From an uncultured Ruminococcus sp. (GTDB lineage: Bacteria; Bacillota; Clostridia; Oscillospirales; Acutalibacteraceae): 64,000 bases of DNA. A model generated the notes under the pieces. The model had not been told where the DNA came from, searched no databases, and saw only the letters and a program-made list of their open reading frames with translations. The number at the start of each line of letters is the position of its first letter. Within the stretch, counting starts at the first letter, position 1. The position numbers and the translations under genes were made by a program. Positions 8,547-17,312 of this stretch are shown piece after piece. The stretch is taken from assembly GCA_902776375.1 (NCBI GenBank), contig CACYPV010000011.1, positions 1-64,000 of the forward strand, read 5' to 3'.

Positions 8547-8776
8547 GGTCGTTGCGCTCCGATTTGTAATGCGTTTGGCTGTGCATAAACGCTTTACATT
8601 ATTCCAACGCCGGAAGCGCCGTTAGCTATACGTTTTTTGGCAAGCGGCGTTTTCCAAAGGCGCGCTGCCCTACGGTGGCAACCGTAAAAAATATTTATTT
8701 TTCCTTTATGTAAATTATAATCGCATAAAATAAGTTAAAATAATAAGTTGAAAAAAGACGTTGCGGCGGTGTGGTT

Positions 8777-9346
8777 ATGAAAAGGACTTTATTGATATCG
8801 TCCTCCGAGCAAAGCACGGCTTCGCTGGTTGAGCTGCTCAGGGGGGAAGGCTTTGAGCCTGTTACCGTGACCGGTACCGCCTACGGCGCCAAGCAGGCGG
8901 TCGAGAGCGAGGAGTATGATTTCATCTGTATCAACGCCCCTCTGCCCGACGAAAACGGCATTGAGCTAAGCTGTTGGTTCGCCGGCGCCACCCGCGCTGC
9001 CGTGGTGGTCATCGTGCCGCAGAAGCACGCCGACGAAGTGAACGACATGCTCAACCCGCACGGCGTTCTTGTTATAGCCAAGCCGATCAACCGCCACTTG
9101 TTTCACCACTACCTGCAATTTACCGCATGCTTCCGCACGCGCATGCTCCGCATAGAAAAGGAGAATGCCGAGCTTAAAACGATGGTCGAGGACTTAAAGC
9201 TGATCGACAGGGCGAAGCTGCTGCTTGTGACCTGCCTGAACATGACCGAAAGCCAAGCCCACCGTTACCTCGAAAAGCGGGCGATGGATCTGCGCGTCAG
9301 CAGGGTAGAGGTGGCAAAGCAGGTCATACAGACGTATCAAAACTAG
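8777..9346 (+). CDS. ANTAR-domain regulator with degenerate receiver
   Basis: Predicted RNA-binding antiterminator. Residues 1-115 form a receiver-like fold and 135-185 an ANTAR domain (KLIDRAKLLLVTCLNMTESQAHRYLEKRA). In the receiver the phosphate-accepting Asp is replaced by Asn (ICINAPLPDENG), and the acidic pair after strand 1 is missing (LLISSSEQS), while the conserved Lys (IAKPI) is kept. It is therefore unlikely to be controlled by phosphorylation at the usual site. ANTAR proteins bind paired hairpins in leader RNAs and prevent termination, often of nitrogen genes; glnN is the nearest candidate target. ATG at 8777 is chosen; GTG at 8771 would add two residues. Confidence 0.85.
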   Translation: MKRTLLISSSEQSTASLVELLRGEGFEPVTVTGTAYGAKQAVESEEYDFICINAPLPDENGIELSCWFAGATRAAVVVIVPQKHADEVNDMLNPHGVLVIAKPINRHLFHHYLQFTACFRTRMLRIEKENAELKTMVEDLKLIDRAKLLLVTCLNMTESQAHRYLEKRAMDLRVSRVEVAKQVIQTYQN

Positions 9347-9450
9347 AAGCTAGAGGCTAGAGGCTAGAGGCTAGATGCCGGAAGCTGGAAGCTAGAGGAA
9401 GGTAAGATTTAGAACATCTGGCATCTAGTATCTAGCGTCTAGCATCTAAA
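9347..9450. repeat. Heptamer repeat arrays (AGGCTAG and CTAGCAT types)
   Basis: After the ANTAR stop codon there are AGGCTAG, ATGCCGG and AAGCTGG units, a short break, and then CTGGCAT, CTAGTAT, CTAGCGT and CTAGCAT units up to the carA ribosome binding site. Confidence 0.8.
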
Positions 9451-9470
9451 TAACAGAAAGGAACATGAAT

Positions 9471-10553
9471 ATGAGTAAAAAAGCTTACTTGATTCTTGAA
9501 AACGGCACTGTGTTCGAGGGAGAGTCCTTCGGCGCCGAAAAAGAAACCACGGGAGAGCTTGTTTTCACCACAGCGATGACAGGCTATCTTGAGACACTCA
9601 CCGACCCCAGCTATTTCGGTCAGGTGGTTCTTCAGACATTCCCGCTTATCGGTAACTATGGCGTTATCCCTGCCGATTTTGAGACAGATGCTCCCGTATT
9701 AAAGGGCTATATTGTTAGAGAATGGTGCCAAGCCCCTTCCAATTTCCGCAGTGAAGGAGAACTTGACACCTTTTTGCGAGAAAAGGGCGTGCCCGGCGTG
9801 TGCGGTATCGACACCAGAGCGCTGACCCGTATCGTCCGCGAGTACGGCGTGCTCAACTGCAAGATCAAGTACACCCCCGGCGTAACACCCGAGGAGCTTG
9901 AAGAGCTCAAAAATTATAAAATAGTAAACGCGGTCGAGAGCACCACCACTCAGGAGATCGAGGTGTTCCATCCGCATAACGAGGATCACCATGTAGTCAT
10001 CATGGACTTCGGCGCAAAGCACAACATCGGCAGAGAGCTTGAAAAGCGCGGCTGCAAGCTGACGGTAGTTCCGGCTCACACCACCGCCGAGGAGATCATG
10101 GCGCTCGATCCCGACGGCGTTATGCTGTCTAACGGCCCCGGAGACCCCGCCGAGAACATGCAGGTAGTAGAGGAGCTCAAAAAGCTCTGCGATAAGAAGA
10201 TACCCATCTTCGGCATTTGCCTCGGTCACCAGCTTTTGGCGCTCGCTCAGGGCGGCAGGACAGAGAAGCTGCACTACGGTCACCGCGGCGCCAACCAGCC
10301 GGCTAAGGAGACCGCTACGGGCAGGGTGTTCATCACCTCGCAGAACCACGGCTATGCTGTTGTGTCCGACAGCCTTCCCGAAAACGCGAGAGTCAGCTTC
10401 GTCAACGGCAACGACGGCACCTGCGAGGGCGTAGATTACCTCGATATGCCCGCCTTCTCCGTTCAGTTCCACCCCGAAGCCTGCGGCGGCCCGCAGGAGA
10501 CCTCTTTTCTGTTCGACCGCTTTATCAAGATGATAGACGAGAATAGAAGCTAG
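9471..10553 (+). CDS. carA: Carbamoyl-phosphate synthase small subunit
   Basis: Glutamine amidotransferase subunit that supplies ammonia to CarB for carbamoyl phosphate, used in pyrimidine and arginine synthesis. The N-terminal small-subunit domain is followed by a class I GATase domain. That domain has the nucleophile Cys in FGICLGHQ, the oxyanion region NGPGDP, and His/Glu in FSVQFHPEA. About 360 residues is normal. AAAGGA (9457-9462) fits the ATG at 9471; an ATG at 9465 is too close to it. The stop codon TAG lies at the beginning of a heptamer array. carB follows after 126 bases filled with repeats. Confidence 0.96.
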   Translation: MSKKAYLILENGTVFEGESFGAEKETTGELVFTTAMTGYLETLTDPSYFGQVVLQTFPLIGNYGVIPADFETDAPVLKGYIVREWCQAPSNFRSEGELDTFLREKGVPGVCGIDTRALTRIVREYGVLNCKIKYTPGVTPEELEELKNYKIVNAVESTTTQEIEVFHPHNEDHHVVIMDFGAKHNIGRELEKRGCKLTVVPAHTTAEEIMALDPDGVMLSNGPGDPAENMQVVEELKKLCDKKIPIFGICLGHQLLALAQGGRTEKLHYGHRGANQPAKETATGRVFITSQNHGYAVVSDSLPENARVSFVNGNDGTCEGVDYLDMPAFSVQFHPEACGGPQETSFLFDRFIKMIDENRS

Positions 10554-10665
10554 AAGCTAGATGCTAGATGCTAGATGCCGGAAGCCGGATGTTTCTATTA
10601 CAATCATAATAATGGTTATAACTTATAACTCACTAGCCACTAGCCACTAACCACTAACCACTTAA
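10551..10665. repeat. Heptamer arrays between carA and carB
   Basis: AAGCTAG, ATGCTAG, ATGCCGG and AAGCCGG units, an unrelated stretch of about 25 bases, then TTATAAC, CACTAGC and CACTAAC units, all with a 7-base period. The TTATAAC and TAGCCAC types match those found upstream of rlmD. Confidence 0.8.
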
Positions 10666-10679
10666 AAAAGGATGATATT

Positions 10680-13600
10680 ATGCCACTGAAAAAGGATATT
10701 AAAAGAGTAATGGTGATCGGCTCGGGTCCTATCGTTATCGGACAGGCTGCCGAATTTGACTACGCCGGCACACAGGCGTGCCGCGCTCTCAAGGAGGAAG
10801 GACTTGAAGTCATCCTCGTGAACTCCAACCCTGCAACTATCATGACCGACAACGCTATGGCGGACAAGGTTTACATCGAGCCGCTCACGCTCGAGACCGT
10901 CAAGCGCATAATCAAAAAAGAGCGTCCCGACAGCCTGCTGTCCACTCTGGGCGGTCAGACCGGTCTTACACTCTCGATGCAGCTCGCCAAGGAGGGCTTC
11001 CTCGACGAATACGGCGTAAAGCTGCTGGGCGCTAACCCCGAGACCATCGACAAGGCTGAGGACAGGCAGATGTTCAAGGATACGATGCTCGAGATAGGCG
11101 AGCCTGTCATCCCCTCGAAGGTCGTAAACGACGTAGAGTCAGCCATTGAATTCACCAACGAGATCGGCTACCCCGTCATCATCCGCCCCGCGTTCACCCT
11201 CGGCGGCACCGGCGGCGGTATCGTAAACAACGAGGAGGAGCTTGTTGAGATCGCGTCCAACGGTCTTGAGCTTTCGCCTATCACTCAGGTGCTCGTCGAG
11301 AAGTGCGTTTCCGGCTGGAAAGAAATAGAGTTCGAGGTAATGCGCGACAGCGAGGGCAACGTTATCACCATCTGCTCGATGGAAAACTTTGACCCCGTAG
11401 GCGTCCACACCGGCGACTCTATCGTTATAGCTCCCGCGGTCACCCTTTCCGACAAGGAATATCAAATGCTCCGCAGCGCGGCGCTCAACATCATCTCCGC
11501 GCTTAAGGTAGAGGGCGGCTGCAATTGTCAGTTCGCGCTTCATCCCGAAAGCTTCGAGTACAAGGTTATCGAGGTAAACCCGCGTGTGTCGCGTTCCTCG
11601 GCGCTCGCTTCAAAGGCTACGGGTTATCCCATCGCCAAGGTCGCCTCAAAGATCGCTATCGGCTATACGCTCGACGAGATCAAGAACGCCGTTACCGGCA
11701 CCACCTACGCGTGCTTTGAGCCCGCTATCGACTATGTTGTAGTTAAATTCCCCAAGTGGCCGTTCGATAAATTCGTATACGCCAAGCGCAACCTCGGCAC
11801 CCAGATGAAGGCTACCGGCGAGGTAATGGCTATCGCGCCCACCTTTGAGCACGCTATCATGAAGGCTGTTCGCGGCGCCGAGATCAGCCACAACACCCTC
11901 GACGACAAAGAGTTCGAGGCTATGAGCAAGGCTTCGCTTATTGAGCAGCTCAGCGTTTGCGACGACAGGCGTATCTTCTGCCTGTTCGAGGCTTTAAAGC
12001 GCGGCGTTTCGGTTGAGCAGATCCACGAGATCACCATGATCGACGAGTGGTTCCTCTCAAAGCTTCAAAACATCATCAACGTTTCAAATATGCTCAAGAG
12101 TGAAAAACTCACCGACGAGCTTTATATCCGCGCCAAGAAGACCGGCTTCCTCGACAAGACCATCGAGGAGTTCAGCGGTCAGCAGATACAGAACCCGATA
12201 TCTCCCGTTTATAAAATGGTTGATACCTGCGCGGCTGAGTTTGAGGCGCAGACCCCGTATTTCTACTCCACCTACGACAACGAGAACGAGGCTAAGGAGT
12301 TTATCGAGAATAAGAACAGCGACAAAAAGACCATCATCGTTTTCGGCTCAGGTCCTATCCGTATCGGTCAGGGCATCGAGTTCGACTACGCTTCCGTTCA
12401 CTGCGTTTGGGCGCTCAAGCAGGCGGGCTTTGACGTTGTTATCGTAAACAACAACCCCGAGACCGTTTCCACCGACTTTGACACCGCCGACAGGCTTTAC
12501 TTCGAGCCGCTCACCAGCGAGGACGTAATGGGCATCATCAACACCGAAAAGCCCTACGGCGTAGTCGTGGCGTTCGGCGGACAGACCGCTATCAAGCTCA
12601 CCAAGTTCATGAGCGACAACGGCGTCAACATCCTCGGCACCGGCTACGACGCTATCGACATGGCTGAGGACAGAGAGCGCTTTGACGAGCTGCTTGAAAA
12701 GTACCACATCAAGCGTCCGCGCGGCGTTACCGTCATGACCACCGAGGAAGCGCTTGAGGTCGCCGAAAAAATCGGCTATCCCGTGCTGCTCCGTCCGTCT
12801 TACGTTCTCGGCGGTCAGAACATGATCATCGCCTTCAACGACGCCGACGTGCGCGAGTACATGGCTATAATTCTTGCACAGAATATTGAGAACCCCATCC
12901 TCATTGATAAATACCTCAGCGGCACCGAGATCGAGGTCGACGCTATCTGCGACGGCGAGGATATCCTCATCCCCGGCATCATGGAGCACGTTGAGCGCGC
13001 GGGCGTTCACTCCGGCGACTCCATCGCCGTTTATCCCGCGTGGAACATCAGCGACGAGATGACCAAAATCATTGTAGAGAGCTCGCGCAACCTCGCGATC
13101 GAGCTCAAAACAAAGGGTCTGGTAAATATCCAGTACCTCATCTACGACAACGAGCTTTATGTTATCGAGGTCAACCCGCGTTCTTCCAGAACTATCCCGT
13201 ACATTTCAAAGGTAACGGGCGTTCCCATGGTCGACCTTGCCACCCGCGCAATGCTCGGCGAGCGCCTTAAGGACATGGGCTACGGCACGGGACTTTACAG
13301 AAAGAGCGCTTACATAGCCGTCAAGGTCCCCGTGTTCAGCTTTGAAAAGCTTATCAACGTCGACAACCACCTCGGACCCGAAATGAAGTCCACGGGCGAG
13401 GTGCTCGGCATAGCGAGCACGCTCGAGGAGGCTCTGTACAAGGGTCTTATCGCGGCGGGCTACAAGATGAAGAAGCACGGCGGCGTGTTCATCACCGTCC
13501 GCGATTCCGACAAGGCGGAGATCGGCGAGATCGCCAAAAAGTACGCCGACCTCGGCTTCAAGATCTACTCCACACAGGGCACCGCGGAAGTGCTCAACAA

Positions 13601-14735
13601 GTACGGCATCGACGCCGTGGCTGTCAAGAAGATCCACGAAAACGAGCACGGCAGCAACACCCTGACGCTCATCGAGTCCGGCAAGATCCAGTACGTTATC
13701 TCCACCTCGGCAAAGGGCAGGATCCCCTCGCGCGACTCGGTAAAGATCAGAAGAAAGACCGTTGAGCGCAACATTCCGTGCCTTACCTCTCTCGACACCG
13801 CAAACGCGCTTGCCGACTGCTTAAAGAGCCGCTATTCGCAGCACAGCACCGAGCTTGTTGACATCAACAACATGCGCGAGCACAGAACGAAGCTGCGCTT
13901 CACCAAGATGCAGGGCTGCGGCAACGACTATATCTACTTCTCCACCTTCGGTCAGTGGATCAACAACCCCGAGGCTCTGGCTGTCCGCCTGTCCGAGCAG
14001 CACTTCGGCATCGGCGCCGACGGCGTTATCCTCGTCGCTCCCTCAAAGGTTGCCGACGCTCAGATGAAGATGTACAACCGCGACGGCAGCGAAGGCAAAA
14101 TGTGCGGCAACGGCATACGCTGCGTGGGCAAGTTCCTCTACGACCACGGCATGGTGGACTACAATGAGAAGAAAGAGATCACCATCGAGACCCTCAGCGG
14201 CATCAAGAAGCTCAAGGCGTACACCACCGACGGCGAGGTCACCAAGCTTCGCGTCGACATGGGCAAGGCTATCCTGTATCCGCCCGAGATCCCCGTTGCG
14301 CTAGACGGCGACAAGGTGGTTTACCGTCCCGTCAATATCGCGGGCAAGGATTACCGCATAACCTGCGTTTCCATGGGCAACCCGCACTGCGTAGTATTCC
14401 GCGACGACATCGACCGCATCGACATCGAAAAGGTCGGTCCCGAGTTTGAATTCGACCCGCTGTTCCCCGAAAGAGTCAACACCGAGTTCGTTACCGTTCT
14501 TGACGACCACACCATCAAAATGCGCGTGTGGGAGCGCGGCTCCGGCGAGACCTGGGCTTGCGGCACCGGCGCATGCGCGGCGGCTGTGGCGGCTGTTGAA
14601 AACGGCTTCTGCAAGAAGGGCGAGGACATCAAGGTCAAGCTCATGGGCGGCGACCTCATCATCAACTACACCGACGAGACCGTTTACATGACCGGCGAGG
14701 CAGAAACGGTATTCGAGGGCGAAGTCATTGTCTGA
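10680..14735 (+). CDS. carB: Fusion of carbamoyl-phosphate synthase large subunit and diaminopimelate epimerase (CarB-DapF)
   Basis: A single 1351-codon frame. Residues 1 to about 1064 are a complete CarB. It has two ATP-grasp halves, starting at IKRVMVIGSGPIVIGQ and at KTIIVFGSGPIRIGQ (about residue 545), then an MGS-type allosteric domain with STQGTAEVLNKYG and SAKGRIPSRDSVKIRR. Residues about 1065-1351 are a complete DapF, beginning at TKMQGCGNDYIYF, with both catalytic cysteines: C1142 in MCGNGIRC and C1294 in WACGTGACAAA. The first part makes carbamoyl phosphate. The second interconverts LL- and meso-diaminopimelate for lysine and peptidoglycan. The only internal ATG at the junction (13872) has no Shine-Dalgarno sequence, so one polypeptide is expected. 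An assembly error cannot be excluded, but the reading frame and domain spacing are clean. Confidence 0.93.
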   Translation: MPLKKDIKRVMVIGSGPIVIGQAAEFDYAGTQACRALKEEGLEVILVNSNPATIMTDNAMADKVYIEPLTLETVKRIIKKERPDSLLSTLGGQTGLTLSMQLAKEGFLDEYGVKLLGANPETIDKAEDRQMFKDTMLEIGEPVIPSKVVNDVESAIEFTNEIGYPVIIRPAFTLGGTGGGIVNNEEELVEIASNGLELSPITQVLVEKCVSGWKEIEFEVMRDSEGNVITICSMENFDPVGVHTGDSIVIAPAVTLSDKEYQMLRSAALNIISALKVEGGCNCQFALHPESFEYKVIEVNPRVSRSSALASKATGYPIAKVASKIAIGYTLDEIKNAVTGTTYACFEPAIDYVVVKFPKWPFDKFVYAKRNLGTQMKATGEVMAIAPTFEHAIMKAVRGAEISHNTLDDKEFEAMSKASLIEQLSVCDDRRIFCLFEALKRGVSVEQIHEITMIDEWFLSKLQNIINVSNMLKSEKLTDELYIRAKKTGFLDKTIEEFSGQQIQNPISPVYKMVDTCAAEFEAQTPYFYSTYDNENEAKEFIENKNSDKKTIIVFGSGPIRIGQGIEFDYASVHCVWALKQAGFDVVIVNNNPETVSTDFDTADRLYFEPLTSEDVMGIINTEKPYGVVVAFGGQTAIKLTKFMSDNGVNILGTGYDAIDMAEDRERFDELLEKYHIKRPRGVTVMTTEEALEVAEKIGYPVLLRPSYVLGGQNMIIAFNDADVREYMAIILAQNIENPILIDKYLSGTEIEVDAICDGEDILIPGIMEHVERAGVHSGDSIAVYPAWNISDEMTKIIVESSRNLAIELKTKGLVNIQYLIYDNELYVIEVNPRSSRTIPYISKVTGVPMVDLATRAMLGERLKDMGYGTGLYRKSAYIAVKVPVFSFEKLINVDNHLGPEMKSTGEVLGIASTLEEALYKGLIAAGYKMKKHGGVFITVRDSDKAEIGEIAKKYADLGFKIYSTQGTAEVLNKYGIDAVAVKKIHENEHGSNTLTLIESGKIQYVISTSAKGRIPSRDSVKIRRKTVERNIPCLTSLDTANALADCLKSRYSQHSTELVDINNMREHRTKLRFTKMQGCGNDYIYFSTFGQWINNPEALAVRLSEQHFGIGADGVILVAPSKVADAQMKMYNRDGSEGKMCGNGIRCVGKFLYDHGMVDYNEKKEITIETLSGIKKLKAYTTDGEVTKLRVDMGKAILYPPEIPVALDGDKVVYRPVNIAGKDYRITCVSMGNPHCVVFRDDIDRIDIEKVGPEFEFDPLFPERVNTEFVTVLDDHTIKMRVWERGSGETWACGTGACAAAVAAVENGFCKKGEDIKVKLMGGDLIINYTDETVYMTGEAETVFEGEVIV

Positions 14736-14766
14736 TGTGACTTTTCAATAAAAGCTTTATAGTATC

Positions 14767-14801
14767 AAAAGCGTTCTGCATTTTTTGCGGGACGCTTTTT
14801 T
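14767..14801 (+). terminator. Intrinsic terminator after carB-dapF
   Basis: AAAAGCGTTCTGCA pairs with TGCGGGACGCTTTT, with a T-rich loop and a T run after the stem, 31 bases past the stop codon. Confidence 0.9.
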
Positions 14802-14898
14802 ATTTCGCGTAGGGAATAACAATATAATTTCGTGTTATCCAAAGCCTCGGCGATTTGAAAAATTGGTTTTTTCAACACAAATTATTTAGTGTTTTATC

Positions 14899-14927
14899 TT
14901 TACTTTGCTTCCAATATATAGTATAAT
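14899..14927 (+). promoter_or_regulatory. Promoter of pyrH
   Basis: TTTACT (14899-14904) and TATAAT (14922-14927) with a 17-base spacer, about 31 bases before the pyrH start. Confidence 0.6.
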
Positions 14928-14958
14928 ATCAATAACTATAAATAATGGGGTGTTATGT

Positions 14959-15666
14959 ATGCAACCGAAATATAAAAGAATTCTTTTGAAGCTTTCGGGC
15001 GAGTCGCTTGCCGGCGATCTAAAGCACGGTATCGACTTTGACCTTTTGCTGAAAATCTGTGAGCCTATCAAGAAATGCGTCGATTCCGGAGTAGAAGTCG
15101 GCATTGTTGTAGGCGGAGGCAACTTCTGGCGCGGAAGAACGTCCGGAGATATGGACAGAACTCGCGCCGATCACATGGGAATGCTCGCTACGGCTATCAA
15201 CGCGCTCGGCGTTTGCGACGCGCTGGAGCAGCTCGGGGTGGACGTCAGGGTGCAGACCGCTATCAATATGCGTCAGGTAGCGGAGCCTTATATCCGCAAC
15301 AAGGCGGTAAGACATCTTGACAAGGGCAGAGTGGTCATCTTCGGCTGCGGCACGGGCAACCCGTTCTTCAGCACCGATACCGCCGCCGCTCTTCGCGCTG
15401 TTGAGATAGAGGCAGACGTAATAATGAAGGCGACTATGGTCAACGGCGTTTACGATTCCGACCCGAAAAAGAATCCCGACGCCAAGAAGTTCGACACCAT
15501 CACTTTCCAGGATGTGCTCAGCAAGGATCTCGCGGTCATGGACAGCACCGCTTCGGCGCTCTGCAAGGATAACAATATGCCGATCCTCGTGTTCAGCATA
15601 GAAGACCCCGAAAACATCTACAGAGCCGTCTGCGGCGAAAACGTAGGAACAGTCGTGACTAATTAG
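14959..15666 (+). CDS. pyrH: UMP kinase
   Basis: Phosphorylates UMP to UDP in pyrimidine nucleotide synthesis. This bacterial hexameric enzyme belongs to the amino acid kinase family. Landmarks are [13 protein letters not shown] at the N-terminus, the glycine loop [39 protein letters not shown] and [16 protein letters not shown]. It has 235 residues. I start it at ATG 14959 with GGGG upstream; the frame can be extended to 14905 but that part contains the promoter. It opens the conserved pyrH-frr-uppS-cdsA-dxr-rseP-ispG-polC order. The stop TAG is embedded in heptamer repeats. Confidence 0.96.
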   Translation: MQPKYKRILLKLSGESLAGDLKHGIDFDLLLKICEPIKKCVDSGVEVGIVVGGGNFWRGRTSGDMDRTRADHMGMLATAINALGVCDALEQLGVDVRVQTAINMRQVAEPYIRNKAVRHLDKGRVVIFGCGTGNPFFSTDTAAALRAVEIEADVIMKATMVNGVYDSDPKKNPDAKKFDTITFQDVLSKDLAVMDSTASALCKDNNMPILVFSIEDPENIYRAVCGENVGTVVTN

Positions 15667-15727
15667 AAGCTAGAGGCTAGATGCTAGAGGCTAGAAGCCA
15701 GGTATTAGGTATTAGGTATTAGGTGTT
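15664..15727. repeat. Heptamer arrays after pyrH
   Basis: AGGCTAG and ATGCTAG units, followed by four AGGTATT/AGGTGTT units, start at the pyrH stop codon. Confidence 0.75.
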
Positions 15728-15767
15728 AGATGTCATCTCGAGCGGTGACCGTAGGGCGAAATCGTGT

Positions 15768-15807
15768 TAGCGATTTAGTCGAGAGATACCCCTCGGCAAT
15801 GCGCAAA
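15768..15807. repeat. Dispersed 38-bp repeat, copy 2
   Basis: Matches 6064-6104 with a few changes (GCGATTTAGTCGAGAGATA, then CCTCGGCAATG and GCAAAC). A GC-rich hairpin, GTGGGCGGAGCCCAC, follows at about 15843. Confidence 0.6.
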
Positions 15808-15861
15808 CGTTTCTGCTATGCACGCACCAAATCAAATCGGGTGTGGGCGGAGCCCACCCTT

Positions 15862-15898
15862 CACTGTTAATTGTAAATTGTAAATTGTAAATTATTAT
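15862..15898. repeat. Heptamer tract (AAATTGT units) before frr
   Basis: TAATTGT, AAATTGT, AAATTGT, AAATTAT: four 7-base units ending shortly before the frr ribosome binding site. Confidence 0.7.
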
Positions 15899-15916
15899 AA
15901 TGCAGGAGGCGTAAGC

Positions 15917-16471
15917 ATGAAAGAGCAATTAAAAAAAGCAGAAGAAAGAATGGACAGACGCGTTGACCATATGTGCAAGGAATTTTCTGAGATCAGAGCG
16001 GGCAGAGCTAACCCCGCCGTTCTCGATAAGGTCAAGGTAGACTATTACGGCACGCCCACTCCGGTCAACCAGCTTGCCGCTGTTTCCGTTACCGAGGCGC
16101 GCACGCTTATCATCCAGCCGTGGGATGCTTCTGTTTTGAGAAAGATCGAAAAAGCTATCCAGATGTCTGATGTCGGCATCAACCCCAACAACGACGGCAA
16201 GATCATCCGTCTGGTTTTCCCGCCGCTCACCGAGGAAAGACGTAAGATCATAGTCAAGGACGTTCAGAAAATAGCCGAGGACACTAAGGTTCAGGTCAGA
16301 AACGTAAGACGTGACGCCATCGAAAAGCTCAAGGCTATGAAAAAGTCCGGCGAGCTGACCGAGGACGACCTCAAGCAGGGCGAAAAGAAGACTCAGGAGC
16401 TTACCGACAAGACCATTAAGAAGATAGACAAAATTTCCGCAGACAAGCAGAAAGAGCTTTTGGAGCTGTAA
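15917..16471 (+). CDS. frr: Ribosome recycling factor
   Basis: Splits post-termination ribosomes together with EF-G. It has the usual length (184 residues) and the hallmark sequences EFSEIRAGRANPAVLDKV near the N-terminus, VRNVRRDAIEKLK, and the C-terminal coiled-coil arm rich in Lys and Glu. The ATG is preceded by AGGAGG. uppS begins one base after the stop codon, so the two are translationally coupled. Confidence 0.97.
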   Translation: MKEQLKKAEERMDRRVDHMCKEFSEIRAGRANPAVLDKVKVDYYGTPTPVNQLAAVSVTEARTLIIQPWDASVLRKIEKAIQMSDVGINPNNDGKIIRLVFPPLTEERRKIIVKDVQKIAEDTKVQVRNVRRDAIEKLKAMKKSGELTEDDLKQGEKKTQELTDKTIKKIDKISADKQKELLEL

Positions 16472-16472
16472 T

Positions 16473-17234
16473 ATGGCGATTTTCGGCAAGAAAAAAGAAT
16501 CGTTCAAGGGGCGCGGGCTTGCGCTTGAAGAGGGCGTTATCATCCCCACGCATATCGGTATTATCATGGACGGCAACGGCAGATGGGCGAAAAAGCGCGG
16601 TCTGCCCCGCAAGGTCGGCCACCGCGAGGGCGCAAAGGTGTTCCGCACCATCACGCGCTACTGCTCCGAGGTGGGCGTAAAGTACCTTACGGTCTACGCG
16701 TTTTCTACCGAAAACTGGAAACGCCCCGAGGACGAGGTGGGCGCTTTGATGGGACTGTTCAAGTCTTACCTCAAAGAGGCGCTCGAGGACTTTAAGGACG
16801 ACGATATCGTCGTGCGCTTTATCGGCGAGAAAAGCGGCTTTTCGCAGGAGCTTCAGGAGCTTATGGACGAGAACGTCGAGATCGCCAAGGATCGCAAGGG
16901 CATGGTGCTCAATATCGCCATGAACTACGGCAGCCGCGACGAGATAGTCCGCGCGGTAAGAAAAATAGGGGACGAGGTAAAAAGCGGCGCGCTGTCGCCC
17001 GAGGACATCGACGAAAAAGTCGTTTCCGACAGGCTTTACACCGCCGGTCAGCCCGATCCCGATCTTATCATCCGTCCAAGCGGAGAATACCGCATTTCAA
17101 ACTTCATGCTTTGGCAGGCGGCTTACACCGAGTTTGTCATCATGGACAAGCTGTGGCCGGACTTTAAAAAATCCGACCTCGACGAGGCAATACGCATTTA
17201 CTCGCAGCGCAACAGACGCTACGGCGGCGTTTGA
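16473..17234 (+). CDS. uppS: Isoprenyl transferase (undecaprenyl diphosphate synthase)
   Basis: A cis-prenyltransferase that extends farnesyl diphosphate to the C55 carrier lipid used for peptidoglycan. The catalytic Asp motif IIMDGNGRWAKKRG is at about residues 28-41, and the C-terminal RPSGEYRISNFMLWQ region and the closing YSQRNRRYGG are typical. It has 253 residues. It lies between frr and cdsA, as in most Firmicutes. Confidence 0.96.
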   Translation: MAIFGKKKESFKGRGLALEEGVIIPTHIGIIMDGNGRWAKKRGLPRKVGHREGAKVFRTITRYCSEVGVKYLTVYAFSTENWKRPEDEVGALMGLFKSYLKEALEDFKDDDIVVRFIGEKSGFSQELQELMDENVEIAKDRKGMVLNIAMNYGSRDEIVRAVRKIGDEVKSGALSPEDIDEKVVSDRLYTAGQPDPDLIIRPSGEYRISNFMLWQAAYTEFVIMDKLWPDFKKSDLDEAIRIYSQRNRRYGGV

Positions 17235-17312
17235 TTCTTAAAAAAACTCTGCTCGCCCGCGGCAGGGTACAGATATCAAGCTGATGTGGGCAGAAAGGTA
17301 ATGGAGATTATT

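Noticed and set aside
8575..8690. Terminator after glnN in the GC-rich inverted repeats
   Set aside because: Several partial stems exist, but none is followed by a T run on the plus strand.
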